Assembly: GCA_030733815.1 (NCBI GenBank)
Contig: JAUZQE010000011.1
Coordinates: forward strand, 26,858-90,857
Direction of reading: 5' to 3'
Source: Yanghanlia caeni
GTDB lineage: Bacteria; Pseudomonadota; Gammaproteobacteria; Burkholderiales; Burkholderiaceae_B
Length of the DNA: 64,000 nt
Of the stretch, positions 9,640 through 19,282 are shown one piece after another (position 1 is the stretch's first letter; each line of letters starts with the position of its first letter). A program made the translations under genes and the position numbers. The notes beneath the pieces are model-generated. The model saw only the letters and a program-made list of their open reading frames with translations. It ran no database searches and had not been told where the DNA came from.

Positions 9640-11100
9640 TCAGTGACCGGAGTTGGGATCGACCGGTTCCTTTGAATAGAAGATCTCGTGATTTTCCTCG
9701 CCGCTGACTTCCAGTATGCCGGCAAGACCCTTTTCGGCCCGTGACAGCGCGTGGTCAACCAGAATGTAGTTGCCCGGTACGTCGAGCTTGAACTCCACCA
9801 TGGTGGCGCCACCCGGCGGTACCAGCGTGGTTTGTACGTCGGTAAGCGGCGGGCTGGTCAGTGAGCCCTGGTTGTAGACGCGGTCGAAGATCTCGCCGAT
9901 GACATGGAAGCTGGACGTCAGGTTGGGGCCTCCCACACCGAAAAAGATGCGGACCGTTTCGCCGACCTTGGCCTTGAGCTTGTGGTCGTGCGTGAGCGCG
10001 TTCATGGTGCCATTGAACATGAGGTGCTCAGGCTTTTCGTCGAGCAGTTTCTGCAGCGAGAATTCCTGATGACCCGGCGCGCCGTGCTTCTGCGCGGTGT
10101 AGAGCTCGCCCTGCATGATGTAGAACTCGCGATCCACCGGCGGCAATCCGCCCTCGGGTTCGACCAGAATCATGCCGTACATGCCGTTGGTAATATGCTG
10201 AGCCACCATGGGTGTGGCGCAATGGTACACGTACAGCCCGGGCTGCATGGCCTTGAAGGTGAAGCTCTTGGTCTGGCCGGGGCCCGCCTGCGTGACGGCC
10301 GCGCCACCCCCTGGCCCGGTGACTGCGTGCAGGTCGATGGAATGGATGTGATGCGAATCGTCGGCGTTCTTCATGTTGATGGTCACCGTATCGCCCACGC
10401 GCACACGCATGAAGGGGCCTGGCACCGTATTGTTGAACGTCCAGTAACGGTATGTGCTGCCCGGAGTCAGGAAGCCCAGCACCTCGGTGGTTTCGAGGTC
10501 GAACGTGACGTGTTGCGGTTCGCGGTCGCCCACCGGAGTGCCCACGCGGGTGGGGTCTTGCGCAATATCGAGCGCGTCGATCTTTTCCTGCGCCGGCGGC
10601 TCGCCCACGATCAGCTTGCCGAACATGCCGGCCGCCTTGTGGCCGGGCAGCGTGCACAGGTATTCGAACACACCACTCTTGGTGGCACGAAAGACGATGG
10701 CGGTTGCGGCGCCCTTGCCGGTGATATTGTCGGACTTCACGTTGAATTCCGGCACCGCAATATCGTGGATGGCGCCGTCGTCGTTCACGAGGTTGATCTG
10801 CACCACGGCATTTTCCGGCACGTGAAGATCGGGGTTCACCTTGTCGGTAATGGCGCCGCTGGTACCCACGAACACCAGCTTGCCATCGGAAATGCTGGTA
10901 CGCAGCGAAATGACGACATCGGCCTGATACGTGACGTCTTGCGGCGAGGCCGACGCGGCCGCCACCTGCACCGGCTGGGCCGACTGCCCGGCTGCAGCGT
11001 CATGCCCCGCCCCCGCGTGGCCTGCGTGCTGCGCCCACACGACACCTGGAACCATCAGCGCCGCGCATGCGAAGCCCACTATCCTTCGTGACCATCTCAT
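9640..11100 (-). CDS. nirK: Copper nitrite reductase with extra N-terminal cupredoxin domain
   Basis: Reduces nitrite to nitric oxide in the periplasm (denitrification). It is 486 residues with a Sec signal peptide (cleavage after VWA, about residue 23), against about 340-380 for ordinary NirK. Residues about 55-165 form an added cupredoxin domain with a full type 1 copper set (His112, Cys149, His154, Met159, within EYLCTLPGHKAAGMFG). The two catalytic cupredoxin domains follow. Type 1 ligands are His253, Cys294, His302 and Met307. Type 2 ligands are His258, His293 and His450. The catalytic pair is Asp256 and His399. The eight-residue Cys-to-His spacing resembles AniA-type class II enzymes. 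The ATG at 11100 follows GGAG. No nor genes or redox partners are adjacent. Confidence 0.95.
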   Translation of the reverse strand: MRWSRRIVGFACAALMVPGVVWAQHAGHAGAGHDAAAGQSAQPVQVAAASASPQDVTYQADVVISLRTSISDGKLVFVGTSGAITDKVNPDLHVPENAVVQINLVNDDGAIHDIAVPEFNVKSDNITGKGAATAIVFRATKSGVFEYLCTLPGHKAAGMFGKLIVGEPPAQEKIDALDIAQDPTRVGTPVGDREPQHVTFDLETTEVLGFLTPGSTYRYWTFNNTVPGPFMRVRVGDTVTINMKNADDSHHIHSIDLHAVTGPGGGAAVTQAGPGQTKSFTFKAMQPGLYVYHCATPMVAQHITNGMYGMILVEPEGGLPPVDREFYIMQGELYTAQKHGAPGHQEFSLQKLLDEKPEHLMFNGTMNALTHDHKLKAKVGETVRIFFGVGGPNLTSSFHVIGEIFDRVYNQGSLTSPPLTDVQTTLVPPGGATMVEFKLDVPGNYILVDHALSRAEKGLAGILEVSGEENHEIFYSKEPVDPNSGH

Positions 11101-11262
11101 GGAAGTCTCCTTTTCTTTGTTTTTCGCGCTCTGCAATGCGCGATGCATGGCCGAGTGACGCTTCCCTGCGACAGCGTCGCCATACGCCATACAGCTTAAC
11201 TACAATGCAGGCGGCTGCGGGTGAATGCGCAGGCTCCGTATCAATAAGAATCAAATAGTTAC

Positions 11263-12801
11263 ATGAACTCATACATGCGCCGGCGTTTCGATTCCGCTGA
11301 CTCCCTCATGGCCCTCCTTCTGGCTGTACTGGTGGTCGTGTGGACTCTGCTGATGGCAGTCAGCCACGGGGCACCCGACCTCGACGGCATGGAAGAACTG
11401 GTCTGGGCCGTGACCCTGGAATGGGGCTATACAAAGCATCCCCCCCTGCCGTCATGGATTCTGTACGCGCTTGCGCAGCTGCTGGGCCGCCCCCTGTGGC
11501 TGCCCTTCTTTGCCGGCATGTGTTCATCGGCGCTGGCCCTCTGGTTTTTGTGGCGCCTGGGGCGGGAATTCACCTCTGCGGGCAAGGCCGCCGCAGGGGT
11601 GCTGCTGGTTTCCGTCACGCTGTATTTTTCGATTCGGGGCACCATCTACAACCACGACACCGCCCAGCTGTGGTCGGTGGCGGCCTGCACGTGGCTCTTT
11701 TATCGCGCACTGCGCCATCAGCAGCGCAGCACCTGGGTGTGGCTGGGCATCACTGCGGCACTGTGCACACTCACCAAATACAGTGCGGTCATTCTGTTCA
11801 CGGCGTTCTTCTGCTTCATGCTGCGCCACGGCAGCTTTCGTGACGCCCGCACGGTGCGTGGCGTGGGCCACGCGCTCATAGCCTTCGGGGTGGTGTTCGC
11901 ACCGCACCTGCTGTGGCTCGTCATGAGCGACTTCGCGCCGTTCCGGTACGCAGGGGGCTCACTTGAAGCCGGCGGGCGTCTCGACGCACTGCGCGATGCC
12001 TTCTCGTTCATCGGCACCCAGGCCGCCCGGCTCTCGCCCATGGTGGTGGCGTGGCTGATCTGGCGGGCATGGGAACGGCGCCGCCCCGCCACGCGCTTTG
12101 AGCCGGAAGATAATGAACGCTGGTCAAGCGGCCTCACGCCATGGGATATTTCTTTCCTGCGCTGGGTGGGCCTGACCCCCGTCATCGCCACACTTCTTGT
12201 GTCCACCCTGTTGGGCACCCGCCTCGTTGCCGCCTGGGGAACCACCTTCTTCATGCTGTGGGGCTTTTACATGCTATGGGTCATACGCGGTGAAGAGCGC
12301 GAAACCCTGCGGCGCATCGCCATCGTAGTGATCGCCGTACAACTGGCCATGGCGCTGGGCTATGCAGTGGCCCGAGGCCCGCTGGCCTGGTGGAACGGGC
12401 GGCCGGCACGCTCCACCTTTCCGGGAGCGGAGATCTCGGCCACGATCAACCAGATCTGGGCCGAGCATCTGCCCGGCATTCCACTGCGCGTCGTCGCATC
12501 CGACACCTGGCTGGGCGGCAACATCGCCCTGAACAGCGGCGTGGACGTGCAGGTGTTCATCAACGGTCGTGCCGACGAATCCCCCTGGCTCGACGCAGAG
12601 CAGGCCGTGGAGTGCGGGCTGCTGGTCGTCTACAGCCGCGTCACGCGCCGCGGCGGCGAGCCCGCGCCCGAACTCGTGGCGCTGTACGAACGGGCACGCT
12701 ACAGCGGCGTGGCCGAACAGCGCTGGTCGTCGCAGCGCAGCCCGATCATCGACCTGAACTGGGCCATACTGCCGCCCACCGCACGCTGCACGACACGCTG
12801 A
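11263..12801 (+). CDS. GT39-type membrane glycosyltransferase (ArnT/PMT-like)
   Basis: Polytopic membrane protein of 512 residues in the dolichyl-phosphate-mannose/ArnT superfamily (GT-C fold), which transfers sugars from polyprenyl phosphate to lipid or protein acceptors. The first periplasmic loop carries the catalytic acidic pair in DLDGMEELVWAVTLEWGYTK, followed by HPPLPSWILYALAQLLGRP, diagnostic of the bacterial GT39/PMT_2 group. About ten further hydrophobic helices follow, and then a soluble C-terminal domain. The acceptor is unknown. Starts at 11263 and 11275 are both possible. It is divergent from nirK and has no sugar-biosynthesis neighbours. Confidence 0.85.
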   Translation: MNSYMRRRFDSADSLMALLLAVLVVVWTLLMAVSHGAPDLDGMEELVWAVTLEWGYTKHPPLPSWILYALAQLLGRPLWLPFFAGMCSSALALWFLWRLGREFTSAGKAAAGVLLVSVTLYFSIRGTIYNHDTAQLWSVAACTWLFYRALRHQQRSTWVWLGITAALCTLTKYSAVILFTAFFCFMLRHGSFRDARTVRGVGHALIAFGVVFAPHLLWLVMSDFAPFRYAGGSLEAGGRLDALRDAFSFIGTQAARLSPMVVAWLIWRAWERRRPATRFEPEDNERWSSGLTPWDISFLRWVGLTPVIATLLVSTLLGTRLVAAWGTTFFMLWGFYMLWVIRGEERETLRRIAIVVIAVQLAMALGYAVARGPLAWWNGRPARSTFPGAEISATINQIWAEHLPGIPLRVVASDTWLGGNIALNSGVDVQVFINGRADESPWLDAEQAVECGLLVVYSRVTRRGGEPAPELVALYERARYSGVAEQRWSSQRSPIIDLNWAILPPTARCTTR

Positions 12802-12834
12802 GCGCACCGACGCGGGCACCGGCTGCGCCCCTTG

Positions 12835-12958
12835 CCCGGCGGTTGCGGCGCGTGCTTCTGCTGTGTTCCCTGTTGCCCCGGCGGTTGCGGCGTGTGCTTC
12901 TGCTGCTTCCCTTGTTGCCCCGGCGGTTGCGACGTGCTTCTGCTGCCTCCCTTGTTGC
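12835..12958. repeat. 42-bp tandem repeat, three copies
   Basis: Copies lie at 12835-12876 (42 bp), 12877-12918 (42 bp) and 12919-12958 (40 bp, with a two-base deletion). Each starts CCCGGCGGTTGCG and ends TGTTGC. Because 42 is a multiple of three, every frame yields 14-residue repeats: cysteine-rich on the plus strand (PGGCGACFCCVPCC) and Gln/Pro-rich on the minus strand (PPGQQGKQQKHTPQ). No ribosome binding site precedes the plus-strand TTG at 12832, so coding is unproven. The rest of 12802-13080 holds no gene I can support. Confidence 0.85.
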
Positions 12959-13080
12959 CCCGATGCGCACACTGTTCCAAATATGGAATATTGCTGCGCA
13001 CGCAAGGTGGTTTATTCGCCTTTCTGGAAAGGTGACAATGAAGCCATCACAACCGGACAATCAAGCAGGAGCACCCTCTC

Positions 13081-13737
13081 ATGAAGTTATTGCACGTCGA
13101 TTCCAGCATCAATGGCGCCGCCTCCGTTTCCCGTACGCTCAGCAAGCAGGCGGTCGACCAGTGGATCGCCCGTAACCCCGGCACGACGGTCAAGTACCTG
13201 GACCTGGCCGTGAACACCCCTCCGCACTTCTCGGCAGATTCGATGGGGATCCGCCGGCCGGCCAGCGGCGCCGTAAGCGAAGCCGAACGCAAGGAAAACG
13301 AACTGGCCGAACAGCTGGTGTCCCAGTTTCTTGCCGCCGACGTCATCGTGATCGGCGCGCCGCTTTACAACTTCTCGATTCCCAGCCAGCTCAAGGCCTG
13401 GATCGACCGCCTTGCCCAAGCCGGCCGCACCTTCCGCTATACCGCCGAAGGCCCGGAAGGACTGGCCAAAGGCAAGACCGTGATCGCCGTCCTGTCACGC
13501 GGCGGCATCTACTCGACGTCGGAAGTCGGCCAGTCCATGGAGCACCAGGAAACATATCTGAAAACGGTGTTCGGTTTCTTCGGCATCACCGATGTGCGTG
13601 TGGTGCGCGCCGAAGGCACCGACCTGGGCGAGGAAAGCCGCAAGACGGCCTTCGCAACGGCCGAGGAACAGATTGCTGCCGCCACCGCCCTCCCCCTGGG
13701 CCAGACTGCCAGCGAAGAAGCCGGCGCTGCGGCGTAG
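13081..13737 (+). CDS. azoR: FMN-dependent NADH-azoreductase
   Basis: Flavodoxin-fold oxidoreductase of 218 residues that reduces quinones and azo compounds with NADH (AzoR/AcpD family). The FMN phosphate loop is near the N-terminus ([17 protein letters not shown]). [20 protein letters not shown] and [10 protein letters not shown] are family signatures. The ATG at 13081 is preceded by a GCAGGAG ribosome binding site. The gene stands alone, with the 42-bp repeat upstream and convergent ribA downstream. The physiological substrate is probably quinones, with detoxification as the inferred role. Confidence 0.92.
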   Translation: MKLLHVDSSINGAASVSRTLSKQAVDQWIARNPGTTVKYLDLAVNTPPHFSADSMGIRRPASGAVSEAERKENELAEQLVSQFLAADVIVIGAPLYNFSIPSQLKAWIDRLAQAGRTFRYTAEGPEGLAKGKTVIAVLSRGGIYSTSEVGQSMEHQETYLKTVFGFFGITDVRVVRAEGTDLGEESRKTAFATAEEQIAAATALPLGQTASEEAGAAA

Positions 13738-13830
13738 TTCACACCGCTACCGCAAGACTGCGGGCAGTCGGTTCACGCTCAAACGTTGATCTTCTGCCCC
13801 CGCCGCAGGCCTGAATCCAGCCGTGTCGGC

Positions 13831-13883
13831 ACGACGCCCCTGTGAAGCGTCGCCGCGTTGGCGGCCGGTCGCAGGGGCGTCGT
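13831..13883. other. 12-bp inverted repeat between azoR and ribA
   Basis: ACGACGCCCCTG at 13831-13842 is perfectly complemented by CAGGGGCGTCGT at 13872-13883, with a further small stem (CCGC/GCGG) inside the 29-base gap. The two flanking genes converge here, so it could be a termination or mRNA-stability hairpin, although no run of T follows on either strand. I see no gene in the remainder of 13738-14024. Confidence 0.5.
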
Positions 13884-14024
13884 CGCTTTCGTGTTTCACA
13901 CTCCGGCCATGAGGCCATCCTCCACGCCGGCACGAACGGCGACTCGCTACGGAATGCCGTGGAGACCGGGGAGACCGAGGGAGGCCGGGGAATGCGATGG
14001 AGTGGCGCCCGCGCCGCCCGCTGG

Positions 14025-14756
14025 TCAGCCTTCCAGCTTGTCTTTCAGCCAATGGCCCAGCTTGGCGGCCTTGGTGCTGAGATAGCCCTCGTTATAGGGA
14101 TTGCGATTCACCTGAATCGGCACCCGTTCGCTCACGGTAATGCCCAGGCGTTCGAGCGCCTGAACCTTGCGCGGATTATTCGTCATCAATCGCAAGGCCT
14201 GCACGCCGAAGTACTTGAGCATGGGCTGACACAGGTCGTAGCGGCGCATGTCGGCCGGGAACCCCAGGCGTTCATTGGCCTCGACGGTGTCGGCCCCCGC
14301 ATCCTGCAGCTGATACGCGCGAATCTTGTTCACGAGGCCGATGCCGCGCCCTTCCTGGCGCAAATACAGCACCATGCCACGGCCTTCATCGGCAATGCGG
14401 CGCAAGGCCGTTTCGAGCTGGGCGCCACAGTCGCAGCGCTGGCTGAACAGCCCGTCGCCCGTCAAACATTCGGAATGCACGCGCGCCAACACCGGTTCAG
14501 GCCCGGTGACATCGCCCAGAACGACCGCAAGATGTTCCTTGCCGCTGGCGGGATCGACAAACGCGTGCAGGCGAAACACTGCCCAGGGCGTGGGAAGATT
14601 GCAGGCGGCAACGTGATCGAGCTGGTAGCTGACCGGCGGGCTCGTGGGAACCGGCCCGCCTGCACTTCCCGGTTCGAGCGCTTCGGCGTGTGGCCGGGGC
14701 GATGTGAGTGATTTCTTGGACACAAAAATGCAAAAGATGGTATGTGAACGCAGCAC
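14025..14756 (-). CDS. ribA: GTP cyclohydrolase II
   Basis: Opens GTP to 2,5-diamino-6-ribosylamino-pyrimidinone phosphate, the first step of riboflavin synthesis. Recognisable motifs: [12 protein letters not shown], the zinc cysteines in [24 protein letters not shown], and the C-terminal [18 protein letters not shown]. It is a stand-alone RibA, not fused to RibB. The frame reaches back to a GTG at 14756 and gives 243 residues, about 40 more than E. coli RibA. The family's conserved N-terminus ([15 protein letters not shown]) begins only near residue 43, and no ATG lies between. The start is therefore uncertain. It is divergent from cytochrome b561 at 14811. Confidence 0.93.
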   Translation of the reverse strand: MLRSHTIFCIFVSKKSLTSPRPHAEALEPGSAGGPVPTSPPVSYQLDHVAACNLPTPWAVFRLHAFVDPASGKEHLAVVLGDVTGPEPVLARVHSECLTGDGLFSQRCDCGAQLETALRRIADEGRGMVLYLRQEGRGIGLVNKIRAYQLQDAGADTVEANERLGFPADMRRYDLCQPMLKYFGVQALRLMTNNPRKVQALERLGITVSERVPIQVNRNPYNEGYLSTKAAKLGHWLKDKLEG

Positions 14757-14810
14757 GGCTGCGCAGGCTCAATCATACTAAAATCGCCTCGGTCACAATC
14801 AGGAATAATC

Positions 14811-15500
14811 ATGAACCCTACTATTCAGCGGATCCGGGTGTGGGATCTGCCCACGCGACTGTTTCACTGGCTGCTGGTACTGTGCGTCATCGGTGCCTTC
14901 GTCACCGTCAAGGCCGGCGTGCTCTGGATGGACTGGCACGTGCGCTTCGGGCTCGCCGCACTTGCGCTGCTGGCGTTTCGAATCGTGTGGGGTCTGTTGG
15001 GGCCGCGCTATGCGCGATTCAGTCACTTCGTGAAAGGGCCGGTTGCCGTCATGCGCTACCTGCACGAACCGCAAGAACATGGTGTGGGCCACAACCCGCT
15101 GGGTGGGTGGTCGGTCGTGACGATGTTGGTGCTGCTTACCTTCCAGGCGGTCAGCGGCCTGTTCACCACCGACGATGTCCTGACTTCGGGCCCGCTCGCG
15201 TATTTGAACAGCGAATGGACGGCGACGCTCACAAATCTGCACAAGCTGAACGAATGGGTACTGATTGTAATGGTGGCCGTACACGTGGCCGCCGTTCTGG
15301 CGTACCAGGCGCGCGGGCGGCGCCTCATCGGTGCCATGATCCACGGCGACGCCCTGCTCGATTCGCCCGCGCCCGTACGGCCGGCAGCCGACACCTGGCG
15401 CGTGCGTGTGATCGCGCTGGTGCTGATTACGCTGTTCGGCCTGGGGGCCGCGTGGCTGACTACGTTCGGTGCATCCGGTGACGCTTTGGATTTCATGTAA
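14811..15500 (+). CDS. Di-haem cytochrome b561 family membrane protein
   Basis: Inner-membrane b-type cytochrome of 229 residues, an electron carrier of the family related to the Ni,Fe-hydrogenase cytochrome b subunit. It starts with IQRIRVWDLPTRLFHWLLVL, the family signature with the first haem His, and has four to five helices. Further candidate haem ligands are His47 in WHVRFG and the His in LHKLNEWVLIVMVAVHVAA. A fifth hydrophobic segment lies near the C-terminus (VIALVLITLFGLGAAWL). The ATG at 14811 follows AGGA. No hydrogenase or cytochrome c partner is adjacent. Confidence 0.9.
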   Translation: MNPTIQRIRVWDLPTRLFHWLLVLCVIGAFVTVKAGVLWMDWHVRFGLAALALLAFRIVWGLLGPRYARFSHFVKGPVAVMRYLHEPQEHGVGHNPLGGWSVVTMLVLLTFQAVSGLFTTDDVLTSGPLAYLNSEWTATLTNLHKLNEWVLIVMVAVHVAAVLAYQARGRRLIGAMIHGDALLDSPAPVRPAADTWRVRVIALVLITLFGLGAAWLTTFGASGDALDFM

Positions 15501-15587
15501 ACCCTTGCATTAAAAGGGGAAATGAAATGTAATGATCATTGCAGGGCTGTACCGAATCAGCCTTTCCCCTTTCCGCAGTATTTCACC

Positions 15588-16103
15588 ATGCACACGCCCA
15601 AATTTACGGGTCGCAGCCTGATCGCCGCGCTATTCCTGTTCTGCGCGCCGGCCCTTGCGGCCCCTCAAACCAACTGGCCCATCGCCCCCAAGCTGGTCGA
15701 GCTGCCCACCCCGTACGGCACGCTGGCCGTCGGCGAAAGCGAATACATTTACGAAGCCCGCCTCCAGCTCGACGGCACCCACATCGAGCCGCCCATCAGC
15801 GGCATGCTCAGCATCAGTTACGCGTTCAGCATGCCCGACGCGCAGGCCGCCCTCATCGCCATCAGCAAAGGCAGCGAAACCTGCCCCGTATCGTATCGCT
15901 GGGTGGTGTTATCGCCAGGCGGCTACAAGGTGTCACCGGAATTCGGGTCGTGTTCAGAGCTGATCAAGGTCAGTGCAGACAGCCGTCAGCTGACATTACA
16001 CACGCCCAGTAAAGAGTCCCCCGACAAGCTGGATGTATATGTGTACGACGGGAAGACGGTGAAGAAGAAGATGGTGGGAAGGAAGGCCGAGGCAAAGAAG
16101 TAG
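15588..16103 (+). CDS. Secreted protein of unknown function
   Basis: A 171-residue protein with a clear Sec signal peptide (SLIAALFLFCAPALAAPQ, cleavage after ALA). The mature part contains two Cys (in SETCPVSYRW and EFGSCSELIKV) likely to form a disulphide, and a Lys-rich tail (GKTVKKKMVGRKAEAKK). I recognise no family. It begins 88 bases after cytochrome b561 and may be transcribed with it, but the gap leaves room for its own promoter. It ends at a strong terminator. Confidence 0.7.
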   Translation: MHTPKFTGRSLIAALFLFCAPALAAPQTNWPIAPKLVELPTPYGTLAVGESEYIYEARLQLDGTHIEPPISGMLSISYAFSMPDAQAALIAISKGSETCPVSYRWVVLSPGGYKVSPEFGSCSELIKVSADSRQLTLHTPSKESPDKLDVYVYDGKTVKKKMVGRKAEAKK

Positions 16104-16151
16104 GCTCAGGCCGCCACACTTCACGGCGCGCAGGCCGTTTCGCTTTACCTG

Positions 16152-16182
16152 ACAGGCCAGAGTCCTCGGGACTCTGGCCTGT
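16152..16182. terminator. Hairpin terminator between convergent genes
   Basis: Perfect 14-bp stem (ACAGGCCAGAGTCC / GGACTCTGGCCTGT) with a three-base loop, placed between the secreted-protein gene and the convergent nrdJ. The T-run is short (TTCGCT), so termination efficiency is inferred, probably in both directions. Confidence 0.75.
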
Positions 16183-16204
16183 TTCGCTCATGACTCGGCA
16201 ACTT

Positions 16205-19084
16205 TTAGCCGCAGGCTCCGATGGCGCCGCAGGCCGTGCAGAATTCGCAGCCGTCTTTCTTGATGACGGTGTGATTGCCGCATTCCTGGCAGGGTTTGCC
16301 CACCATTGCGGTTTGGGCGTGCGCGGCACGCGGGGCAGCAGGCTCATCGGCCACCACACCCATTGCGTTGATCGGCATGCCCTCTTCCGTAAGAATGCCC
16401 AGCATGGCATAGCGGTGGATGACCAGGCGCGCGATGTAGGCCACCGTGGAGGGATAGTTTTCCTGCCGTTCCGAGCCCGGCACACGTGCCAGGAAGTCGC
16501 CGCGCGGCTCGGCGTAATTCAGCAGTTTGCGCAGCTTCATGCCGATCCAGGCCGGGTCGATCACGCGCATGTCGAGGCTGAGCAGCTTGCACAGGCCGTC
16601 GAGCGCCACGGGGTGCTCGCCGGTAAGCCACACGCTGTAGGGGCGGCGGCTGCCGTCGGGCATCTGCAATTCCTTGAGCATGAGCACGAAGTCGTCGCCG
16701 GTTGACGGGTTGCGCACGTCGGCCACCCAGGCCAGCGTGCCATCGGTACCCGTTTTGGGCTCGTGGGGCGCGAACAGTGCATTGAGCACGGGCGACGGAT
16801 CGTCGGGGCGCGCTTCCAGCGCCCCCAGCGCGTCGTAACGCCATTCGACCAGGCGGGCCAGCGCGGCCGTGGCGCTGGGCACCTGCACCGGTTCGCCGTT
16901 GGGCGGCATGGGCATCTTGAAACCGTCGCCATACGCGCGCGACAGCACCGACAGCTTCTTGCGCAGCCAGCCGCGGTCGTTGGCGCGCATGTCGGTGGAA
17001 AGCGTTTTGGCGATGGCGTCGAGCCCGCGCGGCGGCTGGCCGCCCAGCACCCAGACCTCGAACGGCACGTTGGCCTGATCGGCCACCACCACGGCGAACT
17101 CACCCTGCGGGGTACGAATGGTTTCGCTCACCCAGCCGGCGGCCCCTGCCGGCAGGCTGGGCCGCGAGGGCCAGCGCAGCGAGGCCAGGGGCGGCGACTT
17201 CATGACTTCGGTGAGCACCATGCGCTTGTCTTGTTCCGAAAGCTTGATGGGCTCGGGCGTGCTGGCCCCGGATGCCGAGCCGGCCGCGCCTTCGCTGCCC
17301 GCGGGCACCGACAGCACGGCACCCAGAATATTGTTTGGGCGGTAGGTGGTGATGCCCTTGAGGCCCCGGTGCCAGGCCTTCATGTACAAGTCTTTGAAGT
17401 CTTCGTACGGGTAGTCTTCGGGCACGTTGACCGTTTTGGAGATGGCCGCGTCGACGTACGGCGCCACCGCCGCCACCATCAGCATGTGGTCGATGGCGGA
17501 AATGTCGAGTGCACTGACGAACGCCTCGGGCAAATTGTTGGTGTCGCCGCCCAGTGCGCGGTAGACGCGATACGCGTGGTCTTCGACGGTGTATTCCTTC
17601 TTGCTGCCGTCGGGCATGCGCTTGAGGCGGCTGTAGAACCACGAAAAGGCCGGCTCGATGCCGTTGGACGCGTTGTCGGCAAAGGCGAGCGAAATCGTGC
17701 CCGTGGGCGCGATGGAGGTGAGGTGCGAGTTGCGCACGCCATGCTTGCGGATCTGTGCCTTGATGGAGTCGGGCAGACGCGACGCAAAGCCGGAAGCCAG
17801 GTATTTGTCGGCGTCGAACAGGGGGAAGGCACCCCGTTCGCGGGCCAGTTCAACCGACGCCTCGTAGGCGGCGTCGCGCATTTCGCGCGCAAAGCGTGCG
17901 GCCAGCTCACGACCCTCTTCCGAGTCGTAGCGCTTGCCCAGCATGATGAGCGTATCGCCCAGACCGGTGAAGCCCAGACCCAGGCGACGCTTGGCATCGG
18001 CTTCACGCTTTTGTTCTTCAAGCGGCCACTTGGTGGCCGTGAGCACGTTATCGAGCATGCGCACCGCCAGGCGGGTGGCCTTGCGCATTTCTTCGAAATC
18101 GAAACCGGCCTCGTCGCTGAACGGCGAACGCACGTATGCGGTGAGGTTCAGGCTGCCCAGGCAGCAGCAGCCGTAGTCGGGCAACGGCTGCTCGCCGCAG
18201 GGGTTGGTGGATTCGATGTACTCGCAATAGGCGAGGTTGTTTTCTTCATTGATGCGATCGAGGAAAAGCACCCCCGGCTCGGCCGCCGCGTAGGTGCTCT
18301 GCATGATCAGATCCCACACTTCGCGCGCGCGCACCTTGCGGTACACCCACTGGCCGTCGTCGCGCTTGTAGGCGCCCTTGCTCTTGAGGTCGGCATTGGG
18401 TTCAACGCTGTGCGTCAGCTCGAAATCGGTGTCGTCTTCAACGGCCTTCATGAAGGCGTCGGTGACGCCAACCGACACGTTGAAGTTGTTCAGCTGGCCG
18501 CGTTCCTGTTTGGCGGTAATGAATTCGAGGACATCGGGGTGGGTGACGTTCAGAACGGCCATCTGTGCCCCGCGACGGGCGCCGGCCGATTCGACCGTTT
18601 CGCATGAACGGTCGAAAACGCGCATGTACGAGATGGGGCCGGAAGCACTGCTGCCGGTGCCTTTGACCAGGGCCCCACGCGGGCGGATGGCCGAGAAGTT
18701 GTACCCGACGCCGCCACCGCGACGCATGGTTTCTGCGGCCTGGGCAAGCGCGGTGTAGATGCCCGGCTTGCCGGCATCGGATTCGGTGATGGAATCGCCC
18801 ACAGGCTGCACGAAGCAGTTGATGAGCGTGCTTTGCAGATCGGTGCCGGCGGCGCTGTTGACGCGCCCGGCCGGCACGAAGCCATGCTCCATCGCCCACA
18901 GGAATTCCTCGGTGTACTTTTTGCGCAGCTTCGGTTCTTCGACCTGCGCCAGGGCGGTAGCGACCCGGGTGCGCACCTCGCGGATCGTTTTTTCACCGTT
19001 CTTGGCGTACTTTTCGAGGAGGACTTCCGTGGAAATGTCTTGGGGTTCCGCCAGGGCGATGGCGGCACTTTCCAGATGTTGCAT
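16205..19084 (-). CDS. nrdJ: Class II (adenosylcobalamin-dependent) ribonucleotide reductase
   Basis: Makes deoxyribonucleotides using a radical from adenosylcobalamin, so it works with or without oxygen. It is 959 residues. Features: substrate-loop [26 protein letters not shown], the active-site [27 protein letters not shown], and a C-terminal zinc-ribbon segment ([21 protein letters not shown] then [10 protein letters not shown]) that holds the redox cysteines. The ATG at 19084 follows AAGGAT with good spacing; the frame is open to 19114 without a ribosome binding site. A TATAAT -10 box sits at 19147-19152. I found no B12 riboswitch. No class I or III enzyme lies in the window. Confidence 0.95.
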   Translation of the reverse strand: MQHLESAAIALAEPQDISTEVLLEKYAKNGEKTIREVRTRVATALAQVEEPKLRKKYTEEFLWAMEHGFVPAGRVNSAAGTDLQSTLINCFVQPVGDSITESDAGKPGIYTALAQAAETMRRGGGVGYNFSAIRPRGALVKGTGSSASGPISYMRVFDRSCETVESAGARRGAQMAVLNVTHPDVLEFITAKQERGQLNNFNVSVGVTDAFMKAVEDDTDFELTHSVEPNADLKSKGAYKRDDGQWVYRKVRAREVWDLIMQSTYAAAEPGVLFLDRINEENNLAYCEYIESTNPCGEQPLPDYGCCCLGSLNLTAYVRSPFSDEAGFDFEEMRKATRLAVRMLDNVLTATKWPLEEQKREADAKRRLGLGFTGLGDTLIMLGKRYDSEEGRELAARFAREMRDAAYEASVELARERGAFPLFDADKYLASGFASRLPDSIKAQIRKHGVRNSHLTSIAPTGTISLAFADNASNGIEPAFSWFYSRLKRMPDGSKKEYTVEDHAYRVYRALGGDTNNLPEAFVSALDISAIDHMLMVAAVAPYVDAAISKTVNVPEDYPYEDFKDLYMKAWHRGLKGITTYRPNNILGAVLSVPAGSEGAAGSASGASTPEPIKLSEQDKRMVLTEVMKSPPLASLRWPSRPSLPAGAAGWVSETIRTPQGEFAVVVADQANVPFEVWVLGGQPPRGLDAIAKTLSTDMRANDRGWLRKKLSVLSRAYGDGFKMPMPPNGEPVQVPSATAALARLVEWRYDALGALEARPDDPSPVLNALFAPHEPKTGTDGTLAWVADVRNPSTGDDFVLMLKELQMPDGSRRPYSVWLTGEHPVALDGLCKLLSLDMRVIDPAWIGMKLRKLLNYAEPRGDFLARVPGSERQENYPSTVAYIARLVIHRYAMLGILTEEGMPINAMGVVADEPAAPRAAHAQTAMVGKPCQECGNHTVIKKDGCEFCTACGAIGACG

Positions 19085-19282
19085 GCTATGGATCCTTGGT
19101 GACGCTGCCGGCAAGAAAGGCCGCCGGCGAGCAAGTTCAGGCGGGGATTATAAGACCCGTTTCCGGGTGGGCCGGGGTCGCGGTTATAGCTGCGACTAAC
19201 CCAACAAAGTTAACCTGCCCACCCCTGACTGACAAGTTCGAAAACGCCCGCGCAGGGGCTTGACACGGTACAGCAAACCGCC

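Noticed and set aside
11101..11262. FNR/NNR-type box between nirK and the glycosyltransferase
   Set aside because: ATCAATAAGAATCAAA is suggestive but is a direct, not inverted, arrangement, and it does not match TTGAT-N4-ATCAA.
12832..13035. Cysteine-rich 67-codon frame with TTG start across the 42-bp repeat
   Set aside because: It has no ribosome binding site, its third repeat is frame-shifted by a two-base deletion, and the same repeat gives plausible peptides in other frames. I treat it as a DNA repeat until translation is shown.
13738..14024. Possible FMN riboswitch near ribA
   Set aside because: The inverted repeats here are downstream of ribA, not upstream, and do not show the conserved FMN-element sequence.
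19085..19282. Cobalamin riboswitch upstream of nrdJ
   Set aside because: I looked for the B12-box on the minus strand and saw no match; only a -10 hexamer is recognisable.
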